A stretch of DNA of 6,287 bases from NCBI GenBank assembly GCA_964489525.1, contig CAZAYY010000049.1, positions 1 through 6,287 on the forward strand, written 5' to 3'. Below are positions 1 to 6,282 of this stretch, one piece after another. Both the position numbers and the translations under genes were made by a program. This stretch comes from CAZAYY01 sp964489525 (GTDB taxonomy: Bacteria; Chloroflexota; Anaerolineae; Anaerolineales; JABWBV01). A model generated the notes under the pieces. It saw only the letters and a program-made list of their open reading frames with translations, had not been told where the DNA came from and made no database searches. Numbering within the stretch: position 1 is the first letter of the stretch; every line of letters begins with the position of its first letter.

Positions 1-28
1 TTCCAGGCAAGGTTTAACCCGCCTGGAA
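1..28 (-). repeat. Inverted repeat downstream of the permease, second hairpin; possible terminator
   Basis: TTCCAGGC at 1-8 is the exact reverse complement of GCCTGGAA at 21-28. The 12-base interior itself contains GGTT and AACC separated by one base, so the structure can extend inward. It could be the stem of an intrinsic terminator closing the cluster, but the bases that should carry the T run lie outside the window. Together with the neighbouring repeat it makes four alternating CCAGG/CCTGG pentamers within 58 bases, so a dispersed palindromic repeat is also possible. Confidence 0.4.
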
Positions 29-30
29 CG

Positions 31-58
31 CCAGGTCGCCGTCTTAATGCCCACCTGG
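31..58 (-). repeat. Inverted repeat downstream of the permease, first hairpin
   Basis: CCAGGT at 31-36 is the exact reverse complement of ACCTGG at 53-58, giving a 6-bp stem around 16 bases. It begins 14 nt past the permease stop in the direction of transcription. No T run follows on either strand. Confidence 0.4.
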
Positions 59-72
59 GGCCTTTCTTTAGC

Positions 73-1458
73 CTACTTTTTGGGCGGTTTGAAAATGACA
101 AAGACGGCATTCAGCAAAATGCCTGCAACTGCACCGGTAGCAATCGCCGGCCAGCCGTTCGGAAAGATCCCTTGCAGCAGCGGAATGGGCAAAAAGCCGT
201 TGGGAAAGCCGATATGCCCGCCAATGCCCACCACCATGATGATGGCGCCAATGGCCAGTTGGGCGGGGTCAAACAGGTCTACTTTTTCCTGAATCATCAG
301 GGCGATGCCTTGCATGCCAATGACGCCAAACAAGTAAATGGCCAACCCGCCGCTCACGGCTGTGGGCACGCTTTGAATCACCCCTGCCAGGGTGCCGCTG
401 AAGGACATCAGCACCGCGATGATGCCCGCAGCAATGAGTGCCGGGCCAGAATAGTTGCGGGTGATGACCATGAGGGAGTTGTTTTCTCCGTAGTTGGTTC
501 CGGCTGCGCCGCCCAGCAGGCCATTAATCATGTCGCCAATGCCATCCAACACGAGGTTAAAGCCAACATGCTCATCCAGTTTATAGCGCGGGCGTTTGAG
601 TTCATCGGCCAGGTGGTCCACATACAGGCTAATCTGGTAGAGATGGGCGGTAGATTCCGGGATGGTGGCAATGGCCATTACGGCGATTCCGAAAATAGCG
701 GTGGCAGCCATTTCTCCTGAAAAGCTCGGGAAGGTGATGTGGGGTGCTGTGACCAGCTTGGCGTTGGTAATGACGCTGAAATCCACCATGCCCAACAGGG
801 CGGCAACGGCATAGCCGGTAACTGCGCCCAGCAAGATGGGCAGCATGCCAATAAACCCTCTGTTGCGCAGGTAAACCGAGAACATAATGGTGGATAGCAG
901 GGTGACCAGGGCCACGCCCCACCATTTTAAATCCCCAGCCGGAATGCCGCCCGCCACGCCGCTCGACATATCGAGGGCTGCCTTTCCCAGGGAGAAGCCA
1001 ATTACAGTGGCAACCGACCCGGTGATAATGGGCGGCAGAATGCGGTCAATGACTTTTTTGCCCCCGGCAAAGCGAATCAGCAAGCCAATGAGCACGTTGA
1101 TGACGCCCGTGACAACAATGCCAGCCTGAGCCGCGGAAATCAGCTCGTCGGAAGCGGGCTGGCCAAAGCTGGCGTTGGTAATGGCCAGGGTTGCCGCAAT
1201 GTAGCTAAAACTTGAACCATAATACAGGGGAATAAATTTGCCGATGCCCCAGCGTGACCCTAAAAGGGCAATAATCGTGGCCAGGCCGGATGCCAGCAGC
1301 ACGGTGCTGACATGGAAGCCTACCAGCAAGGCTACCAGAGCTGTGGCGGGGAACATGGTGAGGGCGTGTTGGAAGCCCAACAGGATAATTTGACCCGGGT
1401 TGGGGACGTCGTTGGGCAGGAATCCCAACATGGTCGGTTGTTTGGTTTTGGCGGTCAT
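73..1458 (-). CDS. uraA: Uracil permease, NCS2 nucleobase:cation symporter (UraA type)
   Basis: This 461-residue inner-membrane transporter probably imports uracil with protons for salvage. It is hydrophobic throughout, consistent with the 14-helix UraA fold. Family marks are FQH in the first helix (29-31), GSSFSYI (81-87), LPPIITGSVATVIG (141-154), PESTAH (267-272) and TNYGENNS (321-328). E268 and H272 match the spacing of the uracil-binding Glu and His of E. coli UraA, and E325 in YGEN matches its second substrate glutamate; xanthine and urate permeases usually carry Gln there, so uracil is favoured. E. coli UraA is 429 residues. I chose the ATG at 1458 because AAAGGAGTG lies eight bases upstream and the protein then begins in the normal NCS2 manner; the frame stays open back to 1713, but that part overlaps pyrD and has no family resemblance. 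It is 97 nt downstream of pyrD. No uracil phosphoribosyltransferase gene is visible to complete the salvage route. Confidence 0.93.
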   Translation of the reverse strand: MTAKTKQPTMLGFLPNDVPNPGQIILLGFQHALTMFPATALVALLVGFHVSTVLLASGLATIIALLGSRWGIGKFIPLYYGSSFSYIAATLAITNASFGQPASDELISAAQAGIVVTGVINVLIGLLIRFAGGKKVIDRILPPIITGSVATVIGFSLGKAALDMSSGVAGGIPAGDLKWWGVALVTLLSTIMFSVYLRNRGFIGMLPILLGAVTGYAVAALLGMVDFSVITNAKLVTAPHITFPSFSGEMAATAIFGIAVMAIATIPESTAHLYQISLYVDHLADELKRPRYKLDEHVGFNLVLDGIGDMINGLLGGAAGTNYGENNSLMVITRNYSGPALIAAGIIAVLMSFSGTLAGVIQSVPTAVSGGLAIYLFGVIGMQGIALMIQEKVDLFDPAQLAIGAIIMVVGIGGHIGFPNGFLPIPLLQGIFPNGWPAIATGAVAGILLNAVFVIFKPPKK

Positions 1459-1464
1459 GGTTTG

Positions 1465-1473
1465 CACTCCTTT
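1465..1473 (-). promoter_or_regulatory. Strong ribosome binding site of the uracil permease
   Basis: The minus strand reads AAAGGAGTG, with AGGAG eight bases before the ATG at 1458. It fixes that ATG over the longer open frame reaching 1713. It is much stronger than the sites before the glycosyltransferase, pyrF-pyrE and pyrD, which suggests that the permease is translated independently of pyrD. Confidence 0.85.
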
Positions 1474-1483
1474 AATCAATCTA

Positions 1484-1512
1484 CTATTAAGAAAATAAAC
1501 AGGCTGCACCAA
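1484..1512 (-). promoter_or_regulatory. Weak promoter-like match upstream of the uracil permease
   Basis: On the minus strand TTGGTG (1507-1512) is followed after 17 bases by TAATAG (1484-1489). The spacing is ideal for a housekeeping promoter but the -10 box matches only about half the consensus. A start near 1477 would leave a short leader ending in the strong RBS. Chance is a real alternative in this AT-richer gap. Confidence 0.25.
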
Positions 1513-1544
1513 TACTGCTCGCTGAAACGGAAGTCCGCCAGGCG

Positions 1545-1577
1545 AAAAAAGCCAATCAAACCGAATGTGCCGGTTCA
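1545..1577 (-). terminator. Weak hairpin followed by T6 at the end of pyrD
   Basis: On the minus strand AACCG (1571-1575) and CGGTT (1559-1563) can pair around a 7-base loop, with two additional G-U pairs at the base, and a run of six T follows at 1545-1550 after about six unpaired bases. The stem is short and overlaps the last codons of pyrD. It could cause partial termination or attenuation before the permease, or be meaningless; a standard intrinsic terminator has a longer GC-rich stem directly joined to the T run. Confidence 0.2.
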
Positions 1578-2638
1578 CCATCCTTCCGGGCTGTGGGCGC
1601 GAAAGCCGACAGCCCGTTGCAAATTTGCTGCACCAACCCCGGCCCGTGGTATACCAACCCGGTATACACTTGGACGAGGGCTGCACCGGCATCGAGCATC
1701 CGGCGAGCATCATCTGGGGTCATAATTCCACCTACCCCAATGACAGGCAGTTTGCCGCCAGTTTGGCGCACGATGTGGGCAACCATCGCCCGGCTGCGCC
1801 CGGTGAGCGGGGCGCCGCTTAAACCACCCGCTTCGGCCTGCAGCCGGGAACGCAGCAGAGAAACCCCACTGCCGCTGCGGCTGGTGGTGGTGTTGGTGGC
1901 AATCACGCCATCCATGCCTGTGTGCAGAATGGCCTCCAGGGCATCATCCAACTGGTTGGCATCCAGGTCGGGCGCCAGTTTGACGAGCAGGGGGACCTGC
2001 CGCCCCAGGGCAGCCGACTGCCGGGCGCGCTCTTCGGCCAGTCCTTCCAGCAATCCTTCCAGCGCTGCCCGTGCCTGCAGGCCGCGCAGCCCTTCGGTGT
2101 TGGGCGAGCTGACGTTAACCGCCAGGTAGTCGGCCAGCGGGGCGAACATTTGCAGCAAAACCCGGTAATCTTGCAGGGCGGCTTCGTTGGGGGTCTCTTT
2201 GTTTTTGCCGAGGTTAACCCCAAGCACCAGCCCGGGCGGGCGCGGGCCTTGCAGTTGTTTGAATAAAAAGGCCGCACCCCTGCCTGGAAAACCCATCCGG
2301 TTGATGACAGCCTCATCTTCCACCAGGCGGAAAATGCGCGGGGTGGGGTTGCCGGGCTGCGGTTTGGGGGTTACGGTTCCAATTTCCAGGTGACCAAACC
2401 CCAGGCAGGCCAGGCCGCGCCAGGCGAGGCCATCTTTGTCATAGCCGGCTGCCAGCCCAACCGGGTTGCGGAAGTGCAGGCCGAACAGGTCTGTGGGGTG
2501 ATCAGGACAGGCGTACATTTTTTGCAGGAGCGCCCGAGTTGGGGACATTGCACCGGCCAGCCGCAGCAGGTTAACCGTCAGGCTGTGGGCGCGTTCCGGG
2601 GGCAGCCGGAAAAGAAGGGGGCGCAGTGCATTGTACAT
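1556..2638 (-). CDS. pyrD: Dihydroorotate dehydrogenase (quinone), class 2 (PyrD)
   Basis: This FMN enzyme of 360 residues oxidises dihydroorotate to orotate and passes the electrons to a membrane quinone. The N-terminal segment MYNALRPLLFRLPPERAH (1-18) and the helical region to about residue 45 are the membrane-docking and quinone-tunnel part that defines class 2. The barrel follows: FRNPVGLAAGYDKDG (56-70), EIGTVTPKPQPGNPTPR (85-101), NRMGFPGRG (113-121), GVNLGKNKETP (140-150), catalytic NVSSPNTEGLR (175-185, with S178 aligning with the E. coli catalytic serine), KLAPDLD (220-226), GVIATNTT (244-251), GGLSGAPL (271-278), IGVGGI (300-305) and QVYTGLVYHGP (323-333). Length is normal; the last 15 residues are a variable tail. 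It begins 8 nt after the pyrF-pyrE stop with only a weak GGGG upstream, so coupling is likely. Class 2 implies a host with a quinone-based respiratory chain. Confidence 0.97.
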   Translation of the reverse strand: MYNALRPLLFRLPPERAHSLTVNLLRLAGAMSPTRALLQKMYACPDHPTDLFGLHFRNPVGLAAGYDKDGLAWRGLACLGFGHLEIGTVTPKPQPGNPTPRIFRLVEDEAVINRMGFPGRGAAFLFKQLQGPRPPGLVLGVNLGKNKETPNEAALQDYRVLLQMFAPLADYLAVNVSSPNTEGLRGLQARAALEGLLEGLAEERARQSAALGRQVPLLVKLAPDLDANQLDDALEAILHTGMDGVIATNTTTSRSGSGVSLLRSRLQAEAGGLSGAPLTGRSRAMVAHIVRQTGGKLPVIGVGGIMTPDDARRMLDAGAALVQVYTGLVYHGPGLVQQICNGLSAFAPTARKDGEPAHSV

Positions 2639-2646
2639 TGCTATGC

Positions 2647-4071
2647 TTAACCCCGCAGAAAAGCGCGCGCTTCGCGGATTTTGGCCGGATCCACTTTTTC
2701 GCTTTTTTCCCAGTGATCCAACAAATCGGGCAGGCGGAAAACGGCGTGCAGACGCAGGCCGCGTTCGGCCAACTGCACCCCACCGCCAGACTGGCGGTCT
2801 ATCAACACAACCACATCGCTGACCTGCAAACCGGCTTCATCCAGTTTTTCAATGCCCTCAAACTTGCTTTCGCCGGTGGTAATCAGGTCGTCAATGACCA
2901 CAGCCCGGTCGCCTGAGGAGAAAACCCCTTCCACCAGGGTTTTGGTGCCGTAGGTTTTTGCTTCTTTACGCGGGTAAATGAGCGGGTAGCCCCCTTGCAG
3001 GCCGATGGCGGTGGCAATGGGCAGTGCGGCGTAGGGCAGTGCGGCCAGATGGTCGAAAGCCAGTTTGCGCAGAATGGGGAGATATGCCGCTGCTGCTGCC
3101 GCCAGCACGGTTGGGTGAGCGGCCAGGCGGCGCAGGTCAATATAGATGGGCGAAACCAGGCCGGATTTCAAGGTGAACTCCCCAAAACGCACACAGCCAA
3201 TTTCCAGCAGGGCGTTGGCCAGGGCAGTTTGTTGGGGGTTGAGTCTGGAGGTTTCGGGTTGTTGGCTGGATATTTTGCGTATAGCCGATTGGGTGTGCTG
3301 GATGGTCGCAAGGAGGGCCTGGGCTGCCTGGCGAGGGTTGGCGGCGCGGGAAATGCCGCGTGACACCGGGATGATGATGCCCAAGCCATCGGCTCGCAGC
3401 CCCGCACGGAGGGCGGTTTCAAGGTCGCCGCCCTGGGCTCCCACACCCGGGGAAAGGAACCACAGCCCTGGCGCAGCCTGGCGCACCCGCTCCAGGGCAT
3501 CTACCTGGGTGGCCCCCACCACCAGCCCGATGTTGTCGTGGGTGTTCCAGGCCTGGGCGAGGTGGGCAACATATTCGTACACAGTGGCCAACCCGCTTTT
3601 ACCCAGGGGCAGGTCTTGCAGGTCGGATGCGCCCGGGTTAGAGGTTTTGCACAGCAGGAAAGCGCCTCGTTCTGGCTGGCGCACAAAAGGTTCAATGGAA
3701 TCATGCCCCAGGTAGGGGCTGAGGGTAATGGCGTGGGCGCCGAGGCTGTCGAATGCAGCCCGGGCATAGGCATCGGCTGTGGAAGAAATATCGCCGCGCT
3801 TTGCATCGAAAATCACCGGGATTCCCTGTGGTATCACCGCAATGACCTCATGCAAAACCTGCAAACCCACCGGGCCAAAGGCTTCGAAAAAGGCGGCGTT
3901 GGGTTTGTAGGCCAGGGCCAGGTCGTGGGTGGCTTCTATCAGGTCCAGGCAAAACTTTCGGGCTGCTTCGGGGGTGTTTTCGGGCAGGTCTGCCGGGTGG
4001 GGGTCCAGCCCCACGCACAGTAGGGACCCGGTTTGCCGGGCGCGGTTTTCTAAAGTGGTAAAAAATCCCAT
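2647..4071 (-). CDS. pyrFE: Bifunctional OMP decarboxylase / orotate phosphoribosyltransferase (PyrF-PyrE fusion)
   Basis: This single 474-residue chain carries the last two steps to UMP: PyrE joins orotate to PRPP, and PyrF decarboxylates the resulting OMP. Residues 1 to about 255 are OMP decarboxylase of the type 2 (mycobacterial-like) family: CVGLDPHPADLP (19-30), catalytic DAKRGDI (89-95, K91 being the key lysine), SPYLGHDSIEPF (118-129), SPGVGAQGGD (207-216) and phosphate-binding PVSRGI (235-240). A linker of some 20 residues, rich in Gln and Ser, follows at about 257-279. Residues 280-474 are the transferase: KSGLVSPIYIDLRRL (302-316), the catalytic loop RKEAKTYGTKTLVEG (368-382) and the PRPP loop VVIDDLITTGESK (391-403). 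The domain order is the reverse of animal and plant UMP synthase. No stop or frameshift separates the domains. The start lies 3 nt after the glycosyltransferase stop, with a modest AAGGAT upstream, and the stop is 8 nt before pyrD. Both functions are secure. Confidence 0.96.
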   Translation of the reverse strand: MGFFTTLENRARQTGSLLCVGLDPHPADLPENTPEAARKFCLDLIEATHDLALAYKPNAAFFEAFGPVGLQVLHEVIAVIPQGIPVIFDAKRGDISSTADAYARAAFDSLGAHAITLSPYLGHDSIEPFVRQPERGAFLLCKTSNPGASDLQDLPLGKSGLATVYEYVAHLAQAWNTHDNIGLVVGATQVDALERVRQAAPGLWFLSPGVGAQGGDLETALRAGLRADGLGIIIPVSRGISRAANPRQAAQALLATIQHTQSAIRKISSQQPETSRLNPQQTALANALLEIGCVRFGEFTLKSGLVSPIYIDLRRLAAHPTVLAAAAAAYLPILRKLAFDHLAALPYAALPIATAIGLQGGYPLIYPRKEAKTYGTKTLVEGVFSSGDRAVVIDDLITTGESKFEGIEKLDEAGLQVSDVVVLIDRQSGGGVQLAERGLRLHAVFRLPDLLDHWEKSEKVDPAKIREARAFLRG

Positions 4072-4074
4072 GAG

Positions 4075-5175
4075 TTATCCTTTTTGGCTTGGGGTTTCTT
4101 CGCTTTCGAGGTCTTGTTCTGCTGTGCTGTCGTTCGCACTGTCCAGCAGTTGCAGCGATTCAACCGGGGTTTGAGGGTCTTGCAGCCGCTGGAAAAATCC
4201 GTGCCAGAACGATTGGGTGCGCTGTTGGAAAAGCCCCAGGCGCCGGTTGAAGTAATGGTCGAGTGCTTTCATTTCCTCTGGCAGCAGTTTGCGGATTTGC
4301 TGGTCAAAGGCCTCGGCGCTTTGCTGCACCAGGCCGCGCACCTCGAACGCTCTCAGGCCTGAAGCGCTCAACCGCGAGAGCGGGTTGTCAAACCTGCCCA
4401 ACTGCCTGCGCAGCCAGGCAATATCCATCAGGCGCCGGCTGCTGGAAACAGGTTCGGGTTTTGACGGGCTGAAAGTGCCAAATTCATAAACGAAGGGCAT
4501 TGCCCGCACCGGTTTTCCCGTCAGGGCGTGCATTTCGCAGTAGGCATATTTCAGCGCCAACCGCACTAACCCTTCTTTTTCCAGGCGGCGCAGCGAAACA
4601 GGAATGGCAACCTGCGACAGTACTGCAAACTCGCTGAAACGGGCTGCCCGTTGGATGTATTCGTGATCTTCGGCCATGATCGCGCTTTCATCAAAACCGC
4701 CAATTCGGTTGTGCAGTTTGCGCTCAATCAGAATGCAAAAACCGGGTGCGTGGGGCGATATTTGTTGAATGGCCTGCAGGTAGACGTTGGTCGCCTTGCA
4801 AAGCAAGGAATCTAGCTGGGTTTGTTCATCCGGTATGGGGGCGATCAGGCAGGTGGCGGCATTCAACCGGTAATAGGTTAGCCCACCAACAAAGCGTTCA
4901 ATAAAATCTGGCTCTGGCAGCACATCCGCGTCCAGAAAAAGCAGCAGCGAACTGGTTGCGGCTGCTGCCCCGGCATTGCGTCCTGGCCCTGGTCTCCCGC
5001 CGGGCACCACGCGTGCCCCGGCAGCCTGGGCCAGGGCAGTTGTGTGATCAGTTGAACCCGCGTCTGCCACGATGATTTCATCCGGCGGGCGGGTTTGCCC
5101 CTGGAGGGCCGCCAGCAGGCGGGGCAGGCTGCTTTCTTCGTTCAGGGTTGGAATAATGACGGATAGGGTTTCCAT
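4075..5175 (-). CDS. Family 2 glycosyltransferase with unassigned C-terminal tail
   Basis: This is a 366-residue protein whose N-terminal 230 residues form a GT-A fold. The first strand is LSVIIPTLNEE (4-14), the nucleotide-binding DAGSTD is at 38-43, the metal-binding DAD at 82-84 sits in LLLFLDADVLP, and GGFDES...MAEDHEY (159-172) supplies the acidic ED pair expected near the acceptor site. GT2 enzymes move a sugar from a nucleotide-sugar to an acceptor; donor and acceptor cannot be read here. There is no signal peptide and no clear membrane segment, so it is probably cytosolic or peripheral. Residues about 240-366 match no domain I recognise: they are helical-looking, rich in Arg and Gln in the middle, and end in a Ser/Glu/Asp-rich low-complexity stretch. 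It sits 9 nt after pyrB and 3 nt before pyrF-pyrE, with no good Shine-Dalgarno, so it is probably read by translational coupling. The METLSV start gives a complete first strand. The family is secure; the role is unknown. Confidence 0.9.
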   Translation of the reverse strand: METLSVIIPTLNEESSLPRLLAALQGQTRPPDEIIVADAGSTDHTTALAQAAGARVVPGGRPGPGRNAGAAAATSSLLLFLDADVLPEPDFIERFVGGLTYYRLNAATCLIAPIPDEQTQLDSLLCKATNVYLQAIQQISPHAPGFCILIERKLHNRIGGFDESAIMAEDHEYIQRAARFSEFAVLSQVAIPVSLRRLEKEGLVRLALKYAYCEMHALTGKPVRAMPFVYEFGTFSPSKPEPVSSSRRLMDIAWLRRQLGRFDNPLSRLSASGLRAFEVRGLVQQSAEAFDQQIRKLLPEEMKALDHYFNRRLGLFQQRTQSFWHGFFQRLQDPQTPVESLQLLDSANDSTAEQDLESEETPSQKG

Positions 5176-5184
5176 AGGTTGTAA

Positions 5185-6177
5185 TCAGGCTTTGCCTAAC
5201 ACCATAGCCAGCAGCGCCATGCGGACATAGAGGCCATATTCCATCTGGCGGAAGTAGGCAGCCCGGGGGTCGGCATCCACATCCGTGCTGATTTCGTCTA
5301 CACGCGGCAGTGGGTGCATGACGATCATGTTTTCTTTGGCCTGGGATAACACCCCGGGGTTAATCACATAGGCACCTTTGACCTTGTCGTAGTCTTCAGG
5401 TTTTTCAAAGCGCTCTTTTTGAATGCGAGTAACATAGAGTACATCGGTTTCGGCCAAAATATCTTCCAGGCGGGTGGTCTGGTGCTGCGAGATTCCGCTT
5501 TGGTGGATTTCGGCGATGATTTCAGCAGGCATGGCCACGATTTCTGGGGCCACATAGTTTAACCGCACGTTGTACAGGGAAAGCAGGCGGGAAAGCGAAT
5601 GGACCGTGCGGCCATATTTCAGGTCGCCCAGCATGGTGACGGTCAATCCATCCACCTGCCCCAACTCTTCCAGGATGGTGAACAGGTCGAGCAGGGCCTG
5701 GGTGGGGTGTTCCCCCACACCATCACCCGCATTGATGATGGGTTTTCGGGCATATTGGGCCGCCAGCGCTGATGCACCCATTTCGGGATGGCGCAGCACA
5801 ATCACATCGGCATAACATTCCAGCGTTCGGATGGTGTCGGGCAGTGATTCGCCTTTTGACACCGAAGAATAGCGCACTTCGTTGATGGGAATCACACTGC
5901 CGCCCAGGCGCTCCATGGCTGCCGTGAAAGAAGACGAGGTGCGGGTGGAGGGTTCATAGAATAGACTCGCCAGGATTTTTCCTTTCAGCAGGTCAAAAGA
6001 ACCAACTCGTTCCACCATCTCGCGCATCTCATGCGCCACACCGAAAATATACTCCAGGTCCTGCCGGGAAAACTGTTTTACAGAAAGAATATCTTTTCCA
6101 TAGAAAGGGGCGTTGCGTTGGTCTCCAAACGGAAGATAAGGATTTTGCTGACGGTTTGGGGGAAGATAAGTAGCCAT
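5185..6177 (-). CDS. pyrB: Aspartate carbamoyltransferase, catalytic chain (PyrB)
   Basis: This 330-residue cytoplasmic enzyme condenses carbamoyl phosphate with L-aspartate to N-carbamoyl-aspartate, the committed step of pyrimidine synthesis. The carbamoyl-phosphate loop EPSTRT is at residues 75-80, the mobile-loop lysine is in SVSKGES (K108), HPTQALLDLFTI starts at 157, GDLKYGRTVHSL starts at 184, the aspartate-binding TRIQKERF is at 250-257, and HPLPRVDEI starts at 288. These match the E. coli catalytic chain closely, and the length is slightly above its roughly 310 residues because of an extra proline-rich N-terminus of about 22 residues. The ATG start is supported by the strong AAAGGAGTG eight bases away. 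It is the first gene of the visible cluster; its TGA is 9 nt before the glycosyltransferase start. No PyrI regulatory chain or dihydroorotase is present here, so its assembly state cannot be read from the window. Identification is secure. Confidence 0.97.
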   Translation of the reverse strand: MATYLPPNRQQNPYLPFGDQRNAPFYGKDILSVKQFSRQDLEYIFGVAHEMREMVERVGSFDLLKGKILASLFYEPSTRTSSSFTAAMERLGGSVIPINEVRYSSVSKGESLPDTIRTLECYADVIVLRHPEMGASALAAQYARKPIINAGDGVGEHPTQALLDLFTILEELGQVDGLTVTMLGDLKYGRTVHSLSRLLSLYNVRLNYVAPEIVAMPAEIIAEIHQSGISQHQTTRLEDILAETDVLYVTRIQKERFEKPEDYDKVKGAYVINPGVLSQAKENMIVMHPLPRVDEISTDVDADPRAAYFRQMEYGLYVRMALLAMVLGKA

Positions 6178-6183
6178 TGTTTA

Positions 6184-6192
6184 CACTCCTTT
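6184..6192 (-). promoter_or_regulatory. Strong ribosome binding site of pyrB
   Basis: The minus strand reads AAAGGAGTG with AGGAG eight bases before the pyrB ATG. It decides the start and so retains the proline-rich N-terminal extension. The same nine bases, at the same distance, precede the uracil permease. Confidence 0.85.
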
Positions 6193-6216
6193 GGTATGTT
6201 TGATTACGGAAACCCT

Positions 6217-6243
6217 ACCTGTTCGACTTCGTCACGATCAGGT
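6217..6243 (-). promoter_or_regulatory. Stem-loop in the pyrB upstream region
   Basis: ACCTG (6217-6221) and CAGGT (6239-6243) form a 5-bp outer stem. Inside it GAC (6225-6227) and GTC (6231-6233) form a 3-bp stem (4 bp with a U-G pair in the minus-strand transcript) around a triloop. If transcribed, it would make an interrupted hairpin ending about 25 bases before the pyrB RBS. It has the broad shape of a leader hairpin, but I do not find the purine-rich loop consensus of PyrR sites, and no T run follows. Confidence 0.3.
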
Positions 6244-6253
6244 TATTAGGCCC

Positions 6254-6265
6254 ATGTGCGCACAT
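6254..6265. promoter_or_regulatory. Perfect 12-bp palindrome upstream of pyrB; candidate operator
   Basis: ATGTGCGCACAT reads identically on both strands and lies 77 bases upstream of the pyrB start. A short gap-free dyad at this position is the usual form of a site for a dimeric DNA-binding protein. No promoter is recognisable next to it and no regulator gene is in the window, so the function is inference only. Confidence 0.35.
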
Positions 6266-6269
6266 TCCG

Positions 6270-6282
6270 GCCCGTCCCGGGC
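6270..6282. repeat. GC-rich inverted repeat at the upstream edge
   Basis: GCCCG at 6270-6274 and CGGGC at 6278-6282 are exact reverse complements around a 3-base loop. It is the third inverted repeat in 66 bases. It may be the tip of a hairpin or part of an upstream gene or terminator beyond the window; no T run follows on the minus strand. Confidence 0.3.

Noticed and set aside
172..720. A 182-codon plus-strand open frame opposite the permease.
   Set aside because: It is antisense to a secure membrane-protein gene, has an odd His/Gln/Gly-rich composition and no domain. Other long plus-strand frames opposite pyrD, pyrF-pyrE and the glycosyltransferase were rejected for the same reasons.
1459..1713. 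An 85-codon N-terminal extension of the permease reading frame beginning at 1713.
   Set aside because: It overlaps the end of pyrD, resembles no NCS2 protein, and the ATG at 1458 has a strong RBS at ideal spacing.
3230..3300. A missed stop or frameshift that would separate pyrF and pyrE into two genes.
   Set aside because: The frame is continuous through the linker, both domains are complete, and the same fusion order is known in other bacteria.
6237..6254. A five-codon mini-ORF (MGLIT) on the minus strand that could be a leader peptide.
   Set aside because: It is too short to distinguish from chance, its start falls in the palindrome, and the GGA upstream is a poor RBS at a long distance; it also lacks the pyrimidine-responsive run of a known leader.
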